In this document: piece after piece, positions 9,050 to 18,064 of the stretch
How positions within the stretch are numbered: the stretch's first letter is position 1
Layout: each line of letters starts with the position of its first letter
Origin: JAHEDT01 sp963825615
GTDB taxonomy: Bacteria; Desulfobacterota; Desulfuromonadia; Desulfuromonadales; BM103
Assembly (NCBI GenBank): GCA_963825615.1
Contig: CAWGTV010000001.1
Span: forward strand, 62,001 to 126,000
Direction of reading: 5' to 3'
DNA length: 64,000 nucleotides
The notes under the pieces: model-generated
The model's input: the letters and a program-made list of their open reading frames with translations, nothing else
Told to the model about the DNA's origin: nothing
The model's database searches: none
Program-made: the position numbers and the translations under genes

Positions 9050-10216
9050 ATGGGTATCCTCAGCAACACCGTCAGCATCTCTCAATTCCAGGTCCTGGGT
9101 TCGACCCCGAAGGCAGATCTCGCCGGCTGGGTCGGCGCCGCCCTCGCCCGCAACGCCTTCCGTTCCATCGAGCAGTCCAGTGAAGAGCTGTCCATCGGCT
9201 GGGTCCAGCTGGACGATTACCAGGAAAGCGGCTTCGCCGGCCTGCACACCTTTCAGTACGACCACTATTTCGCTTTCACCCTGCGTCGCGACCAGCGCAA
9301 GCTGCCGAGCGCCCTGCTCAAGCCGTACTTTGCGAGAAGCGAAGCGGCCTGGCTGGAAGCCAACCCGCAGTTCAGGCGCGTGCCCAAGCAACAGCGCGAG
9401 GCCCTGCGCGAGGCCGTCCGTGGCAACCTGTTTGCCAAGACCCTGCCGGTGCCGGCAACCTTCGATGCGATATGGGATACGCGCAGCAACCTGGTCACCT
9501 TCTGCAGCCTCGGCAGCAAGGCCGTCGACCTGTTCATCGACCTGTTCAACAAAAGCTTCGAGGGGCTGCGCTTAGTGGCGCTGCACCCCATGGCCCGGGC
9601 CGCCAGGGTGGTCGGCGAAAGCCTGCTGCCGGCGCTCACCAGGGCCAACTGCAGCAGCAGCGAGGGTGTCCTCGAACAGATCGAAGCCAACCAGTGGCTC
9701 GGCCGTGACTTCCTGCTCTGGCTGGTGCACGAGACCATGCATACCGCCGCCGAGCACACCGTCAACCAGCCCGGACCCGCAGTCAGCGGCGAGAGTTTCG
9801 TCGCCTACCTCAACGACCGCCTGCTACTGGCCGCCAGCAGCGCCAGCGGGATACAGAAGGTCACCGTCAGCGGGCCGCAGGACCATTTCAACGAAGTACG
9901 CAGCGCCCTGCAGGGTGGCAAAGATATTTACGAGGCAGTGCTCTACCTGGAGAAGCAAGAGCTCTTATGGAAGCTGACCCTGAAAGGTGGCGTGTTCCAC
10001 TTCGCCTCTTTCAAGTCGCCGGCGGTGACCGTCGAAAAGGATGACATCACCGACCCTACCATGGAGCGGGTCGCGGTGTTCTATGAAAGGATGTCCCTGC
10101 TCGAAGGCGGGCTGCAGCTCTTCGACAGCCTGCTGGCAACCTTTCTGCAGCAGCGCCTCGATGCGAACTGGTCGCACAAAGAGCAGGCTATCAGGACCTT
10201 CCTGGTGGCCGCTTGA
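9050..10216 (+). CDS. rdgC: RdgC-like recombination-associated protein
   Basis: A 388-residue soluble protein. The start at MGILSNTVSISQFQV is preceded by AACAGGAGCG, and an open frame continues 29 codons upstream without coding character. The N-terminal MGILSN block, SFGWVQLDDYQE-like motif (here LSIGWVQLDDYQES), FTLRRDQRKLPSALL and the conserved FLLWLVHE region fit the RdgC family. Known RdgC proteins are ring-shaped DNA-binding proteins that modulate RecA, but they are usually about 300 residues. This one is longer, with a C-terminal extension of about 90 residues (PAVTVEKDDITDPTMERV onward). A strong terminator follows 15 bp after the stop. Confidence 0.7.
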   Translation: MGILSNTVSISQFQVLGSTPKADLAGWVGAALARNAFRSIEQSSEELSIGWVQLDDYQESGFAGLHTFQYDHYFAFTLRRDQRKLPSALLKPYFARSEAAWLEANPQFRRVPKQQREALREAVRGNLFAKTLPVPATFDAIWDTRSNLVTFCSLGSKAVDLFIDLFNKSFEGLRLVALHPMARAARVVGESLLPALTRANCSSSEGVLEQIEANQWLGRDFLLWLVHETMHTAAEHTVNQPGPAVSGESFVAYLNDRLLLAASSASGIQKVTVSGPQDHFNEVRSALQGGKDIYEAVLYLEKQELLWKLTLKGGVFHFASFKSPAVTVEKDDITDPTMERVAVFYERMSLLEGGLQLFDSLLATFLQQRLDANWSHKEQAIRTFLVAA

Positions 10217-10231
10217 CCGCAACTCCCTGCA

Positions 10232-10270
10232 ACAACAAAAGCCCGGCTGATGTCAGCCGGGCTTTTGTTG
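10232..10270. terminator. Rho-independent terminator after rdgC
   Basis: The palindrome ACAACAAAAGCCCGGCTGA / TCAGCCGGGCTTTTGTTGT forms a long stem of about 18 bp with a U-rich 3' side. It is nearly symmetrical and sits between convergent genes, so it can serve both strands. Confidence 0.9.
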
Positions 10271-10315
10271 TGTTGGTGAGCAGAAGGGTCCGAGAACCGG
10301 GCTTTCGGCTCCAGC

Positions 10316-10672
10316 TTACCTGGGACTCTCGATGACCATGTAAACGTCCCGGTTGTCGAAGACGTGCGGCTTGAGCACCAGGTCGTGATGGCACTGGTAA
10401 TAATCTCCGACCGGGCCGCTGGCCGGGAAACAGTCTTCCGGCAGCACGCCGATCATCATCCCCGGCTTGAGAATGTCGGTAATATTCGGCGGGGTGCGGA
10501 AAATCTCCTGGGTGGAATCCCCGGTGACCGGGTAGATCACCCCCCCCTTCTGAATGAGGTAATCCGGCAGTTCTTCCGCCGCCACGGCTAGCGGGGATGC
10601 GCAGAGGAAGATCATTGCGCACAGGAGGGAAGACCATGACCAGTCCCGTGTCAATATGCTCTTTGGTTGCAT
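10316..10672 (-). CDS. Small exported protein of unknown function
   Basis: 118 residues. The start MQPKSILT has AAGGAGA 7 bp upstream. A signal peptide with a hydrophobic core (LLCAMIFLCASPLAVAA) probably ends near residue 32 before EELPDYLI. The mature part of about 86 residues is acidic, has two Cys (PEDCFPA and YYQCHHD) that could form a disulphide, and repeated proline-glycine turns. I recognise no family. It is the last gene of a minus-strand run of envelope genes (AsmA-like, glycine-zipper, 138-residue exported protein), 115 bp after its neighbour, and the shared terminator at 10232-10270 lies beyond it. Confidence 0.6.
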   Translation of the reverse strand: MQPKSILTRDWSWSSLLCAMIFLCASPLAVAAEELPDYLIQKGGVIYPVTGDSTQEIFRTPPNITDILKPGMMIGVLPEDCFPASGPVGDYYQCHHDLVLKPHVFDNRDVYMVIESPR

Positions 10673-10787
10673 TGCCCAATCTCCTTATGGTTGCGACGCG
10701 GAGCCGCAAGAGGCATGCGTCCGTCCGGATCAAACCGGTACCGGGCACACTGTCCGATTGCAAAAGGCCAGGAATACGGCCCCACGT

Positions 10788-11204
10788 TTAGGGAACGGGC
10801 ATACAGTGGCCGAACAGGACGAAGGCCGCTTTTTCGTCGCTGACGCTGGCAGTCACCCTGGTGTTGCCGGCCGAGAGCACCGCACTCCAACCGCGCAGGC
10901 CATCAACCCCGCTCAAGATGATCATCCCCTCGACTGGGGATTGGGAGACAAAACTGCTCTCACGCAGACTGACAGATGTCGCTTCCTTGATTTTCTTGGC
11001 GTCCAGATCGATCGTGATAAAATCCGGCAGTCCCACTTCCTCAGAGCCCATCGGAGTGCATTCGCCCAGGTCATCGCACTCGATCACTTCGGTGAGGGCG
11101 CAGAGCAAGCTGTTTTTAGCGGCAGCATCGGCCGCCTGGCAGAAAACCGCGGAGAGGAGCACAAGCATGACGGCAAGCAACAAACTTTGAAGATGATATT
11201 TCAT
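10788..11204 (-). CDS. Exported protein of unknown function
   Basis: 138 residues with a clear signal peptide (SLLLAVMLVLLSAVFCQA, cleavage likely after residue 24). The mature region contains three Cys (LLCALTEVIECDDLGEC) followed by a beta-rich stretch (FITIDLDAKKIKEA, GMIILSGVDGLRGWSAVL, TRVTASVSDEKAAFVLFGHC) that looks like a small beta-sandwich or barrel. No family is recognised. GGGAGAG precedes the ATG. It starts 11 bp after the stop of the glycine-zipper gene, so the two are probably co-transcribed. A periplasmic or outer-membrane-facing location is inferred from the signal and cysteines. Confidence 0.65.
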   Translation of the reverse strand: MKYHLQSLLLAVMLVLLSAVFCQAADAAAKNSLLCALTEVIECDDLGECTPMGSEEVGLPDFITIDLDAKKIKEATSVSLRESSFVSQSPVEGMIILSGVDGLRGWSAVLSAGNTRVTASVSDEKAAFVLFGHCMPVP

Positions 11205-11215
11205 GGTACTCTCCC

Positions 11216-11737
11216 CTATTTGACCGAGTAGTTCCGCCCTTCCATGCAGGCGGAAAACGCGCGATTGTAGTTATTGCGTCCCTGGCTGTAACGAGTACTC
11301 TCCTGCTGGGCCCATTGCTGCTCGGCCTGCTCCTGCTTGGAGACCTGGTCGTGCCGGCGAATACCGCCGATCAGGGCCCCGGACGCGGCGCCGATGGCCG
11401 CGCCCTTGCCGGCATTACCGGCGATGGCGCCGATCGCCACCCCCGCCAGGCCACCGCCCACAGCGCCGCTCACGACCCCCCCCTTCTGGGGCTCGGCCTG
11501 CGGCGGCGGCGTACTGGCCGTCGGCGGCGCCATGGGGTCGAAACCGCTTTGCTGTTTCGCCCAGGCGTAACATTCGTAACTGTCCTTGTCCTGAACCTCT
11601 TTGCTTTGCCCCTGGTTCGGGTAGACGATCAATTCACCCTGCGCCCAGGCCGAGCCACAGAAGAGCAGCGACATGGACATCAAAACCAAAAGTCGCGGCA
11701 AGCGGCTAATGCTCCAAGAAGTTGTGCGCTTGTTCAT
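11216..11737 (-). CDS. Exported glycine-zipper (YMGG-like) protein
   Basis: 173 residues. A signal peptide (LLVLMSMSLLFCGSAWA) is followed by VYPNQGQSKEVQDKDSYECY, a block typical of a family of periplasmic glycine-zipper proteins. Next is a Pro-rich linker, and then the zipper itself, SGAVGGGLAGVAIGAIAGNA and GKGAAIGAASGALIGG (about residues 90-127), with Gly/Ala every fourth position. The C-terminal tail is Gln-rich and ends with a second conserved Cys. Glycine zippers insert into or span lipid bilayers. It lies between the AsmA-family gene (18 bp upstream) and another exported protein (11 bp downstream), consistent with an envelope-maintenance operon. Confidence 0.8.
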   Translation of the reverse strand: MNKRTTSWSISRLPRLLVLMSMSLLFCGSAWAQGELIVYPNQGQSKEVQDKDSYECYAWAKQQSGFDPMAPPTASTPPPQAEPQKGGVVSGAVGGGLAGVAIGAIAGNAGKGAAIGAASGALIGGIRRHDQVSKQEQAEQQWAQQESTRYSQGRNNYNRAFSACMEGRNYSVK

Positions 11738-11755
11738 ACTTCAATACCCCTTTCC

Positions 11756-14700
11756 CTATTCTTTTTTTCCCGGCAGAAGGGTCTCGATCAACTTGATCGG
11801 CGCCTTGAGCGTGCGTTCGCCAAGACCGAGAAGACTCGACCCGACCGACGAGATAGACAATATGCTGACCTTGGGATCAAGCAGCTCCCCTTTGATACTG
11901 ACCGGAATCGCCACCAGTGAATCTGCCAGCAGGTAATTGACGCCCGGGATATTTTTGACCACCGTATCGACAGTCTTGAAGGGAGCCGCCATCAATTCTA
12001 CATTGACCGATTTCTCGACAATGTCAAGTTCGCCATGGCCGAGAACATCCAGGGTTTCGCCGTCCATATCGAGCTTCTCGATGAGCAGCTTGCCGTCCTT
12101 GAACAACCCCTGCACGGTGATCGAGGTATAGGGGAAGCCGCCGCTGTCAAGCTTGGGCAGGCGCCCCTTGACGATCTCGGTGACATTGAGCACTTCGAGG
12201 AGCCTGGCCAGCACCTTGTCCTCTTCGATCACGCCGTTGCGGAAGGTCATGGTGAGGGGCCCTTTGAGCTTTTTGACCAGTTCGCTTATTTCCCCTCGGG
12301 CGCTGATCTTGCTGGTAAAGTCCAGGGTCCCGGTCATCTTGACATGCCCATCGGTCATGCAGGTATAACTGCTGGCAACGTCCAGCCCCTTGCCTTCCAG
12401 GGTCAAGTCGAGGGCAATGTCTTTGCCGGCCAGCGTCACCAGCCCCGGCGAGTCGATGCCGCACAGCTTGGCTTCGATGATGTTGGCGGTGACCTTGTCC
12501 GGTGCGAAATCGATCACGGCCTTAAGCGGCTGCCAGGTCAGCTCGCGCCAGGCCAGGCTGGACGCAGCGACTTTGAGCTGGGCGCCGTCGGCGTCGAGCT
12601 CGATCCCGGTGATCTCCAGTCGGTCGCCCGCAGGCAGGGGCAGCACCAGATTCTCTCCCTGCAGATGGCCCTTGGCCGTGGCCCCGGTCGCTTTATCCAC
12701 TGGGACTTTGACGCTGATGTCGCCCTGCAGTTGACCCTCGCCGGAGAGCGGCTCGACAAACAGGGTGTCCAGCGTCTGGTTGTGCAGCTTGCCGTTGAAG
12801 TGGATGTTGCGCGCACCCTGGTCAAGGCTGTAGGCCAGACTGGCGTCAGAGTGCTGGTCCTTGACGGTCAGCGTCTTGATGTTCAATTGACCGGCACGGT
12901 AGAACGATCGAAGGTCAATTCGCGGACCATCGGCAATGGCGACGTTGCCCTGGAACGTCGTCGTTGCGTCTTCGTGCCAGAGAATTCTGGTCGCGGCGAG
13001 GCTCACAGGGCGTGCGCGGGGTGTAGTCCTGAGGCACGTCGAAAGCGTCTCGCAGCCAGGCAACCGCGTCCGGGCCCAGCGTCCCTGTCAGGGAGAGTTC
13101 CTCCGGTTTGAACTGCTGCGGCAAGCCGCTGAGACGGCCAGCCAGAACGAGGTCGGCATCGAGACTGGTTCCATGGAGGTCCGCAAAAGTGCAGCTGCCG
13201 TCAGCGAGGGTGAACGTGCCGCTGGCCAGCGTGACCGGGGCCGGGAAACGGGTTGTTGCCAGCTCCAGTGCACGGACTGCCCCGCTCGCCGCGATCTGCC
13301 ACTGTTCAGAGTTGTCGACGGCCCCTATGAAACTCAGGGTGCTCAGGTCGAGGTGGCCGGACAGCTGCTTGATCTCCTGAAGAGCCTCTCTTGTGCCATC
13401 AAGGGAGGACAACCACGGATAAAGTTCATCCAGCACCAGCGTGGAGGATCCGGCATGCAGGTCGAGTTCAAGGGCCTTCTCCCAGCGGATACTGCCGGCG
13501 ACGGCGGAGAGTTGCGACTGGCCGATGCGGCCCTGCAGGGTTTTGATGTCCGTGCGGTTTTCCGTAAAGGCGAGCTGGCCGTTGATGAATCTCGATCGGC
13601 AGCGGCACCCCCTGGTAGGTTGGCCGAGAGGTTGAAATCCGTGACTTCCAGCGGGCCTTGATCCTGTCCAGGCGGTCGCCCAGCACCAGCTTGCCGGTGC
13701 CGCTCCCCTTGAGGTCGGTGATCTTGGCGAGCCCCGCGCTAAAAGCCGGGTCTTTGACGATGCGTGCCAGGACCTGCTGCGCCTGGGCCAGATCGGCATT
13801 CATCATCAGCTCCAGCTGGAACAGGCCACCCGGGTCGCCAAGGGCGACCTTGAGCGTGCCGTCATGACCGGTGGAGCCTTCCAGGCGCGTGGACATGCGC
13901 GTAGCCCTGCAGAATGCCGTCGGCCACGACCACATCGCCGACCACCTCGGTCAGCTCGAGAGCGGATCTCCGGAATCGCCACGTCCCCGCCCTGCAGCTG
14001 CCCGTCGATGCGGATATTCTGCAACTCGCCCAGGGCAGCGGGCGTGTCCCCCTGGAGATGGACGCTGATCTGCGGCACCCGGCCACCGCGCAGGTAGCGG
14101 AAGATGCTGTGTCACGACCGGGTTGTCGCCGGCCAGGCTCAGCGCCGTGCGGCGGGTCGCATCGACGTCAATGTCGCGGCCGTTCAGCTGCAGGGTGATG
14201 GCCGGTGAAGTCGGCGCCAGGACCAACTCTCCACTCAAGGCAAGGGCCGGCTCGGCCAGGGTTAACTGCTCGAGTGTCACCGTCACCTCGCCGAGGGCCA
14301 GCTTGGCGGTGCCGTTCAATCTGACATCCTTGAGGGTCTCTTGGTGACCTTGGCGCTGCAGTGTCAGCGAAACGAGGTCCACCTCCACGGTGGCCTGGGC
14401 GGCGCCGTCATCGATCACCAGCAGGCTTGCGTCAAGGGCCAGGTCATCGATAGCGGCGAGATCTTGCGTGCCTTGGTGTACGATAAACTGGCCATGGCTG
14501 ATCTGCAGCTTCAGAGTCGGGCTCACCTTTCTCAGCGATTCAAGGGTTTCGACCATGCTCATGACCAGCGCCGCATGATCATAGGGGCTCGCAGGGGTCT
14601 CTGCCTTGACAGCGGGCTCTGCCGAAGTCGGGGCCGGCAGCTCGACGTTGAACTCCGGCGACACCAGCTCGATTCCGGCCAGGCGCAGCTCCCCACGCAG

Positions 14701-15027
14701 CAGGGAGAGCAGTTTCGGCACGATGTGAACCGTGGCGACCGAACCCTCCACCCGTCCAGGGATGGAGAGGTTTGCCTGGCGCAGTTCGATGGCGGGTCGC
14801 GGCAAGATGACAACTTCGAGCCCCTGGTAGTCGAGCTGGCCGCCGAGCTGCTTGGTGACGGTTTTCTGAATTTTTTGCTTGATGTAGTCGGAATCGATGA
14901 AACGCGGTGCGAGCAGCGCCGCCGATACCAGCAACACCAGGGTCGCAAGCGCGCCGAGGAGCCAGATCCGTACTGAACCCCGAGTTCGGGCTGGTGGTTT
15001 CGGTTCAAGTTGATTGACTGGTTTCAT
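11756..15027 (-). pseudogene. AsmA-family envelope protein, disrupted by about seven indels
   Basis: Joining frames by eye gives one protein of about 1090 residues. It has an N-terminal membrane helix (WLLGALATLVLLVSAALLA), the AsmA motif YIKQKIQKTVTKQLGGQLDY, and a C-terminal AsmA_2 region (NGVIEEDKVLARLLEVLNVT). AsmA-like proteins are inner-membrane-anchored periplasmic bridges linked to phospholipid transport and outer-membrane homeostasis. The reading frame breaks near 14110, 13963, 13890, 13653, 13619, 13590 and 13009. Six breaks are one extra base and one (13653) is one missing base, and protein similarity to the family resumes after each. The ends (15027-14115 and 13000-11756) are intact. 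The cluster may be true decay or local consensus error. The start ATG at 15027 gives a short cytoplasmic N-terminus. Confidence 0.8.
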
Positions 15028-15147
15028 CGCAGGGTCACACAAACGTCCACAGTAAAATATCCTGTTCCGGCCAGCGCGGCCGACATGAGCGTCCTAAAGC
15101 AAGTTTCTGTTGACTGGTTACCGTCCATACCCGTTCCGGACCACGGC

Positions 15148-15468
15148 CTAATTGGCTCCCGGATTGTTGATCTGGTCGATGCTTTTCATATCGTCCTGTT
15201 CCGCCGGAGTCGCTGTGCCCTCAGAGGAGAAATCGCCCTTGATCTGATCGAGGGACTTCATATCTTCTCGTTCTACCGGGGTGGGCTGGTTCTCGTCCGC
15301 ACGATCACCGCTGATCTGGTTGAGGTTTTTCATGTCTTCCTGCTCGATCGGGGTTGCTTCCCCTTCGCCGGGAAACGCTGCCAGCTCGGCAACCGGAAGC
15401 GTCAACGTCAAGGACAGCACCATGAGGATGCGCGGCAGAAGAAGGGGAATGAAATATCTGATCGACAT
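15148..15468 (-). CDS. Exported protein with three 24-residue tandem repeats
   Basis: 106 residues. A hydrophobic N-terminus (FIPLLLPRILMVLSLTLTL, about residues 6-24) looks like a signal peptide ending near AELA. The mature part is three copies with an exact period of 24 residues, beginning at 38, 62 and 86: ATPIEQEDMKNLNQISGD, PTPVEREDMKSLDQIKGD and ATPAEQDDMKSIDQINNP. The invariant positions are T-P, E, D-M-K, and Q-I. The repeats are strongly acidic and lack Cys. I do not recognise the family. A peptide-binding or scaffolding role is possible but unsupported. AGGGAGA precedes the chosen ATG. It lies 120 bp upstream of the AsmA-family gene on the same strand. Confidence 0.65.
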   Translation of the reverse strand: MSIRYFIPLLLPRILMVLSLTLTLPVAELAAFPGEGEATPIEQEDMKNLNQISGDRADENQPTPVEREDMKSLDQIKGDFSSEGTATPAEQDDMKSIDQINNPGAN

Positions 15469-15639
15469 TGCGTGTGCGGTCTCCCTGCAACAATGGCCCA
15501 AGGGTCCGATGTTACCAAAGGCATTATACCTCAGAAACACCACCTTTACGGGCCCGTCAGTGGGAAAAATGCCGGAACGGGTTGGTTGTCAGCCGGGAGG
15601 AAGAGTTGAGTCTCTGTGTAAGTAAGCCTGAAGACCGGG

Positions 15640-16473
15640 TTAAGGGACCGTAATCGCCTGGCAGGCCAGCTGCAGCACCTCCGCGATCGGCAGGCGCAGG
15701 TTGGTTTTGGCCAGGAACCCGCTGCCGTGGACAAAGCGGATGTCCGGATGCTGGGCGAGGGCGCGGAAGTCGACGATGGTGTTGTCGCCGATGCGCAGCA
15801 GCTCCCACCCCTCGCCGCGATTGGACGGGGTGATGCTCATGACGATGCGCTCGTCAGCCAGATGTTTTAAGTACAGCTCCATGGCCAGCTTGGGCGATTG
15901 ATCGATGTCACTGACGACGGCCTTGAGATGCTTGACCGCCACCACCCGCGCCTCGGCTTTGAGCCGCTCAAGGCGGGTCATTTTGCGATCGATCAGGGCG
16001 ATCATGTCTTTGCCGAGGGCCTTCATCAACTTATAGAGAGCATCCTGGCTGCACAAGGATGAGACGTTGCCGAAGGTCGAGATGATATAGCCGTCGATCG
16101 GCGACGAGGTGGCAAAGAAGACGCTGGAGTCTACGCCGAGGTGTTCGGCGGTGCGGTACGGCCCGTGCACATCCATCATGCTCATGTGCGGGTACCACTC
16201 GAACATCGTCATGGCGGCATCGTGGTGACCAAGATGCTGCATCACCAAGTGGAAGGCACAGGGGAGCGAGTGATCGTGATGGTGGTCGAAGTTATGCCGT
16301 TCGGGTTCATACACCAAGCCGACATCCACCACGTAGGTGTCGACGTCGTCCAGATCCGCAGGGGTCGGTTCACGCCGGAAGACCTGCGCATTGTCCAGGG
16401 TTGCCAGCAGCACACAGATGGACAGGAAGTCATCCTTATGTGCGCTGCCCGGATGGGTTACAATTTGAGTCAT
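15640..16473 (-). CDS. MYG1-family (UPF0160) DHH-like protein
   Basis: 277 residues, with the MYG1 pattern of metal-binding motifs: THPGSAHKDDFLSICVLLA at the N-terminus, YVVDVG near residue 48, and HNFDHHHDHS near residue 60, a DHH-type cluster. Eukaryotic MYG1 is a 3'-5' RNA exonuclease, and bacterial homologues are unstudied or poorly defined. A nucleolytic or phosphoesterase role with a metal centre is therefore inferred from family only. The C-terminal part (SNRGEGWELLRIGDNT, FVHGSGFLAKT) also fits the family. It appears monocistronic, with a 216-bp gap to the upstream ATL gene. Confidence 0.75.
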   Translation of the reverse strand: MTQIVTHPGSAHKDDFLSICVLLATLDNAQVFRREPTPADLDDVDTYVVDVGLVYEPERHNFDHHHDHSLPCAFHLVMQHLGHHDAAMTMFEWYPHMSMMDVHGPYRTAEHLGVDSSVFFATSSPIDGYIISTFGNVSSLCSQDALYKLMKALGKDMIALIDRKMTRLERLKAEARVVAVKHLKAVVSDIDQSPKLAMELYLKHLADERIVMSITPSNRGEGWELLRIGDNTIVDFRALAQHPDIRFVHGSGFLAKTNLRLPIAEVLQLACQAITVP

Positions 16474-16631
16474 GGTTATCTTTACCTGTATGTCTGTAAT
16501 GACTTAAACTTTGAATTAATTACTCTTGATCGGTGCCGGCGACAGACCCGCAAGTGGCCAGCCGCGGACAGTCAATGGACATATTAACATACTTGGCTGG
16601 CACCCTGCCCACCCCGGGTGAGGATTGTGGG

Positions 16632-16662
16632 CAAAAAGCCCCAGGTCGGGCGATCTGGGGCT
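16632..16662 (-). terminator. Rho-independent terminator after the ATL gene
   Basis: An 11-bp stem, AGCCCCAGGTC / GATCTGGGGCT (one G-U), with loop GGGC at 16637-16662. On the minus strand it is followed by five T residues (16636-16632), so it ends the transcript of the gene at 16690-17034. Confidence 0.75.
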
Positions 16663-16689
16663 ATCGTCATTTTTTGCCGACACGGGACT

Positions 16690-17034
16690 CTAGGTTGATG
16701 GCGCCTCCGGCGAATCTTTATAAGTCCACCCGTACACTGCCAGGTCAATGCGTTGCTTTTCGTCAAAGCGGAGACCTTCGAGCTCCAGCAGGGCGCGCTG
16801 CAGTTCGTGCCCGCCGCCGCCGTCACGGCAACTGATCCTCCCCTGACGGTTGACCACGCGCTGCCAGGGCACGTCATTGCCGGCCGGTAGGGCCGCCAGG
16901 GCAAAACCGACGGTGCGCGCCGTGCATCCCGCACGTCGGCCGATCGCGCCGTAGCTGCTGACGTAACCGGGCGGGATCTGTCGCACCAGGGAATAGATGC
17001 GCTGGTAGAGAGGAGTGAGCTGGTTTTGGGCCAT
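16690..17034 (-). CDS. atl: Alkyltransferase-like (ATL) DNA-damage sensor
   Basis: A 114-residue protein matching the DNA-binding domain of O6-methylguanine-DNA methyltransferase: YQRIYSLVRQIPPGYVSSYGAIGRRAG and TVGFALAALP with the arginine-finger region. At the position of the catalytic PCHRVV the sequence is PWQRVVN, so Trp replaces the alkyl-accepting Cys. This is the hallmark of ATL proteins, which bind O6-alkylguanine without repairing it and hand it to nucleotide-excision repair. The ATG at 17034 is preferred. An alternative in-frame TTG lies eight codons earlier. A downstream terminator is at 16632-16662. Confidence 0.88.
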   Translation of the reverse strand: MAQNQLTPLYQRIYSLVRQIPPGYVSSYGAIGRRAGCTARTVGFALAALPAGNDVPWQRVVNRQGRISCRDGGGGHELQRALLELEGLRFDEKQRIDLAVYGWTYKDSPEAPST

Positions 17035-17113
17035 CGACTGTTCTGCTGACGGTGTCAATTTTTACTATAGGCAGGCGCGCCGCCCTCGCCAGAGCCTTGG
17101 CGAAGCGGCAGTC

Positions 17114-17377
17114 CTAGCGCCGGAAACGCATCTGTTCCTGGCGGGGCATCTGGGCGATGTCGGCCTGCACCTGCTTGACGCTGCGCTCGTAGATGACCTC
17201 GCGCCCCATCACGCTGCCGGCATAAGCAAGACCGTTGCGCGTCGGCGTGAGCTTGCACTTGACGTTGTGGACGCCCTCGCCCAGCACGATCCAGATCGCA
17301 TCGGCCGCCTTGCCGGTAACCACAACCGCCAGTTCATCCCCGTTTTCCATACGCACCTTGATCTTTTCATCGGCCAT
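17114..17377 (-). CDS. Small conserved hypothetical protein
   Basis: 87 residues, no signal peptide or membrane segment. The N-terminal two thirds (IKVRMENGDELAVVVTG, AIWIVLGEGVHNVKCKLTP, GLAYAGSVMGREVIYERS) alternates hydrophobic and charged residues as in a small beta-barrel. The tail (VQADIAQMPRQEQMRFRR) is helical and basic. It contains one Cys. I do not recognise the family. A nucleic-acid or ligand-binding beta-barrel is possible but unsupported. It lies between the ATL gene (79 bp downstream) and the GNAT gene (34 bp upstream) on the same strand, so the three may share a transcript. Confidence 0.55.
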   Translation of the reverse strand: MADEKIKVRMENGDELAVVVTGKAADAIWIVLGEGVHNVKCKLTPTRNGLAYAGSVMGREVIYERSVKQVQADIAQMPRQEQMRFRR

Positions 17378-17411
17378 GCGAGTTACAAGCTCCCTAGGTT
17401 AAATATCACGT

Positions 17412-17879
17412 TTATGAACCGGACCTCGCCTGCTGAGCAACAGCCGTAGTCTCGGCAGGATCAAACCGCAGCACGATCTGCTCCGTCGGCATGTCTACCG
17501 TGAAGCCGTGCCGCAGATACCATTGCGCCAGCAATTCCTTGTGACCGGCCAGGCGGCCATGGATGGCGACGGCGCCGAGCTCCCGGGAGTAGGCGATGAC
17601 CTCATTGAGGAGCTTGGAGCCGATTCCCCGGGACTGGTAATTTTTCGCCCGAAAGCGGTTTAACGGCCGCAGTAGCGCGGTCAGGAGATTCTTGCGTTCG
17701 AGCCGGCCAGTGATCTTGATCTCGGCGAGCTCTACCTTGCCAGCCTCGACCAGGCAGCGGGCGTAACCTACGGGCAGGCCGCGGCGATACACGCGCATGG
17801 CGAAGAACTGATCCCCCTCGAACAGTTCGATAGTATAGACATCGCCCAATTTATCGACGATGGTTGCCCGTTCAGCCAT
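17412..17879 (-). CDS. GNAT-family N-acetyltransferase
   Basis: 155 residues. The acetyl-CoA pyrophosphate loop is visible as NYQSRGIGSKLLNEVIAYSRE (Q/R-x-x-G-x-G/A type). It is followed by VAIHGRLAGHKELLAQWYLRHGF, the usual beta5-alpha4 region of GNAT enzymes with the conserved aromatic before the C-terminal strand. Substrate is unknown, and protein or small-molecule acetylation are both possible. The ATG at 17879 with GAGGAAG upstream is preferred to one 19 codons earlier. It diverges from selO with a stable hairpin (17920-17955) in the shared intergenic region. Confidence 0.75.
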   Translation of the reverse strand: MAERATIVDKLGDVYTIELFEGDQFFAMRVYRRGLPVGYARCLVEAGKVELAEIKITGRLERKNLLTALLRPLNRFRAKNYQSRGIGSKLLNEVIAYSRELGAVAIHGRLAGHKELLAQWYLRHGFTVDMPTEQIVLRFDPAETTAVAQQARSGS

Positions 17880-17919
17880 GTAATTTGTACTTCCTCGACT
17901 TACATTCCTGAAAAAAGAA

Positions 17920-17955
17920 GACCACCCGGTGAGCACACAGCACTCCTGGGTGGTC
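17920..17955. other. Intergenic hairpin between divergent GNAT and selO genes
   Basis: GACCACCC at 17920-17927 pairs with GGGTGGTC at 17948-17955 around a 20-nt loop. It lies upstream of both genes, so it is not a simple 3' terminator for either, although an A-run on the minus-distal side could allow termination of incoming transcription. Its function is undetermined. Confidence 0.45.
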
Positions 17956-18064
17956 TCCCATCAGCATCATCTTACCGTTAAAGCCCTCGCTAAAGATAGA
18001 GGCATTCGCGCCTTCGCCGGCGCTCAACTTGCCCCGCAGGTGACGGACGTGAGACAATTCCCCC

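Noticed and set aside
12035..13111. 358-residue open frame on the plus strand across the AsmA-like gene
   Set aside because: It is a mirror of the C-terminal AsmA region. The minus strand carries the family motifs despite its frameshifts.
15148..15468. CRISPR-like 72-nt repetition
   Set aside because: The three units are protein-coding with a clear reading frame and differ in DNA. There are no spacers.
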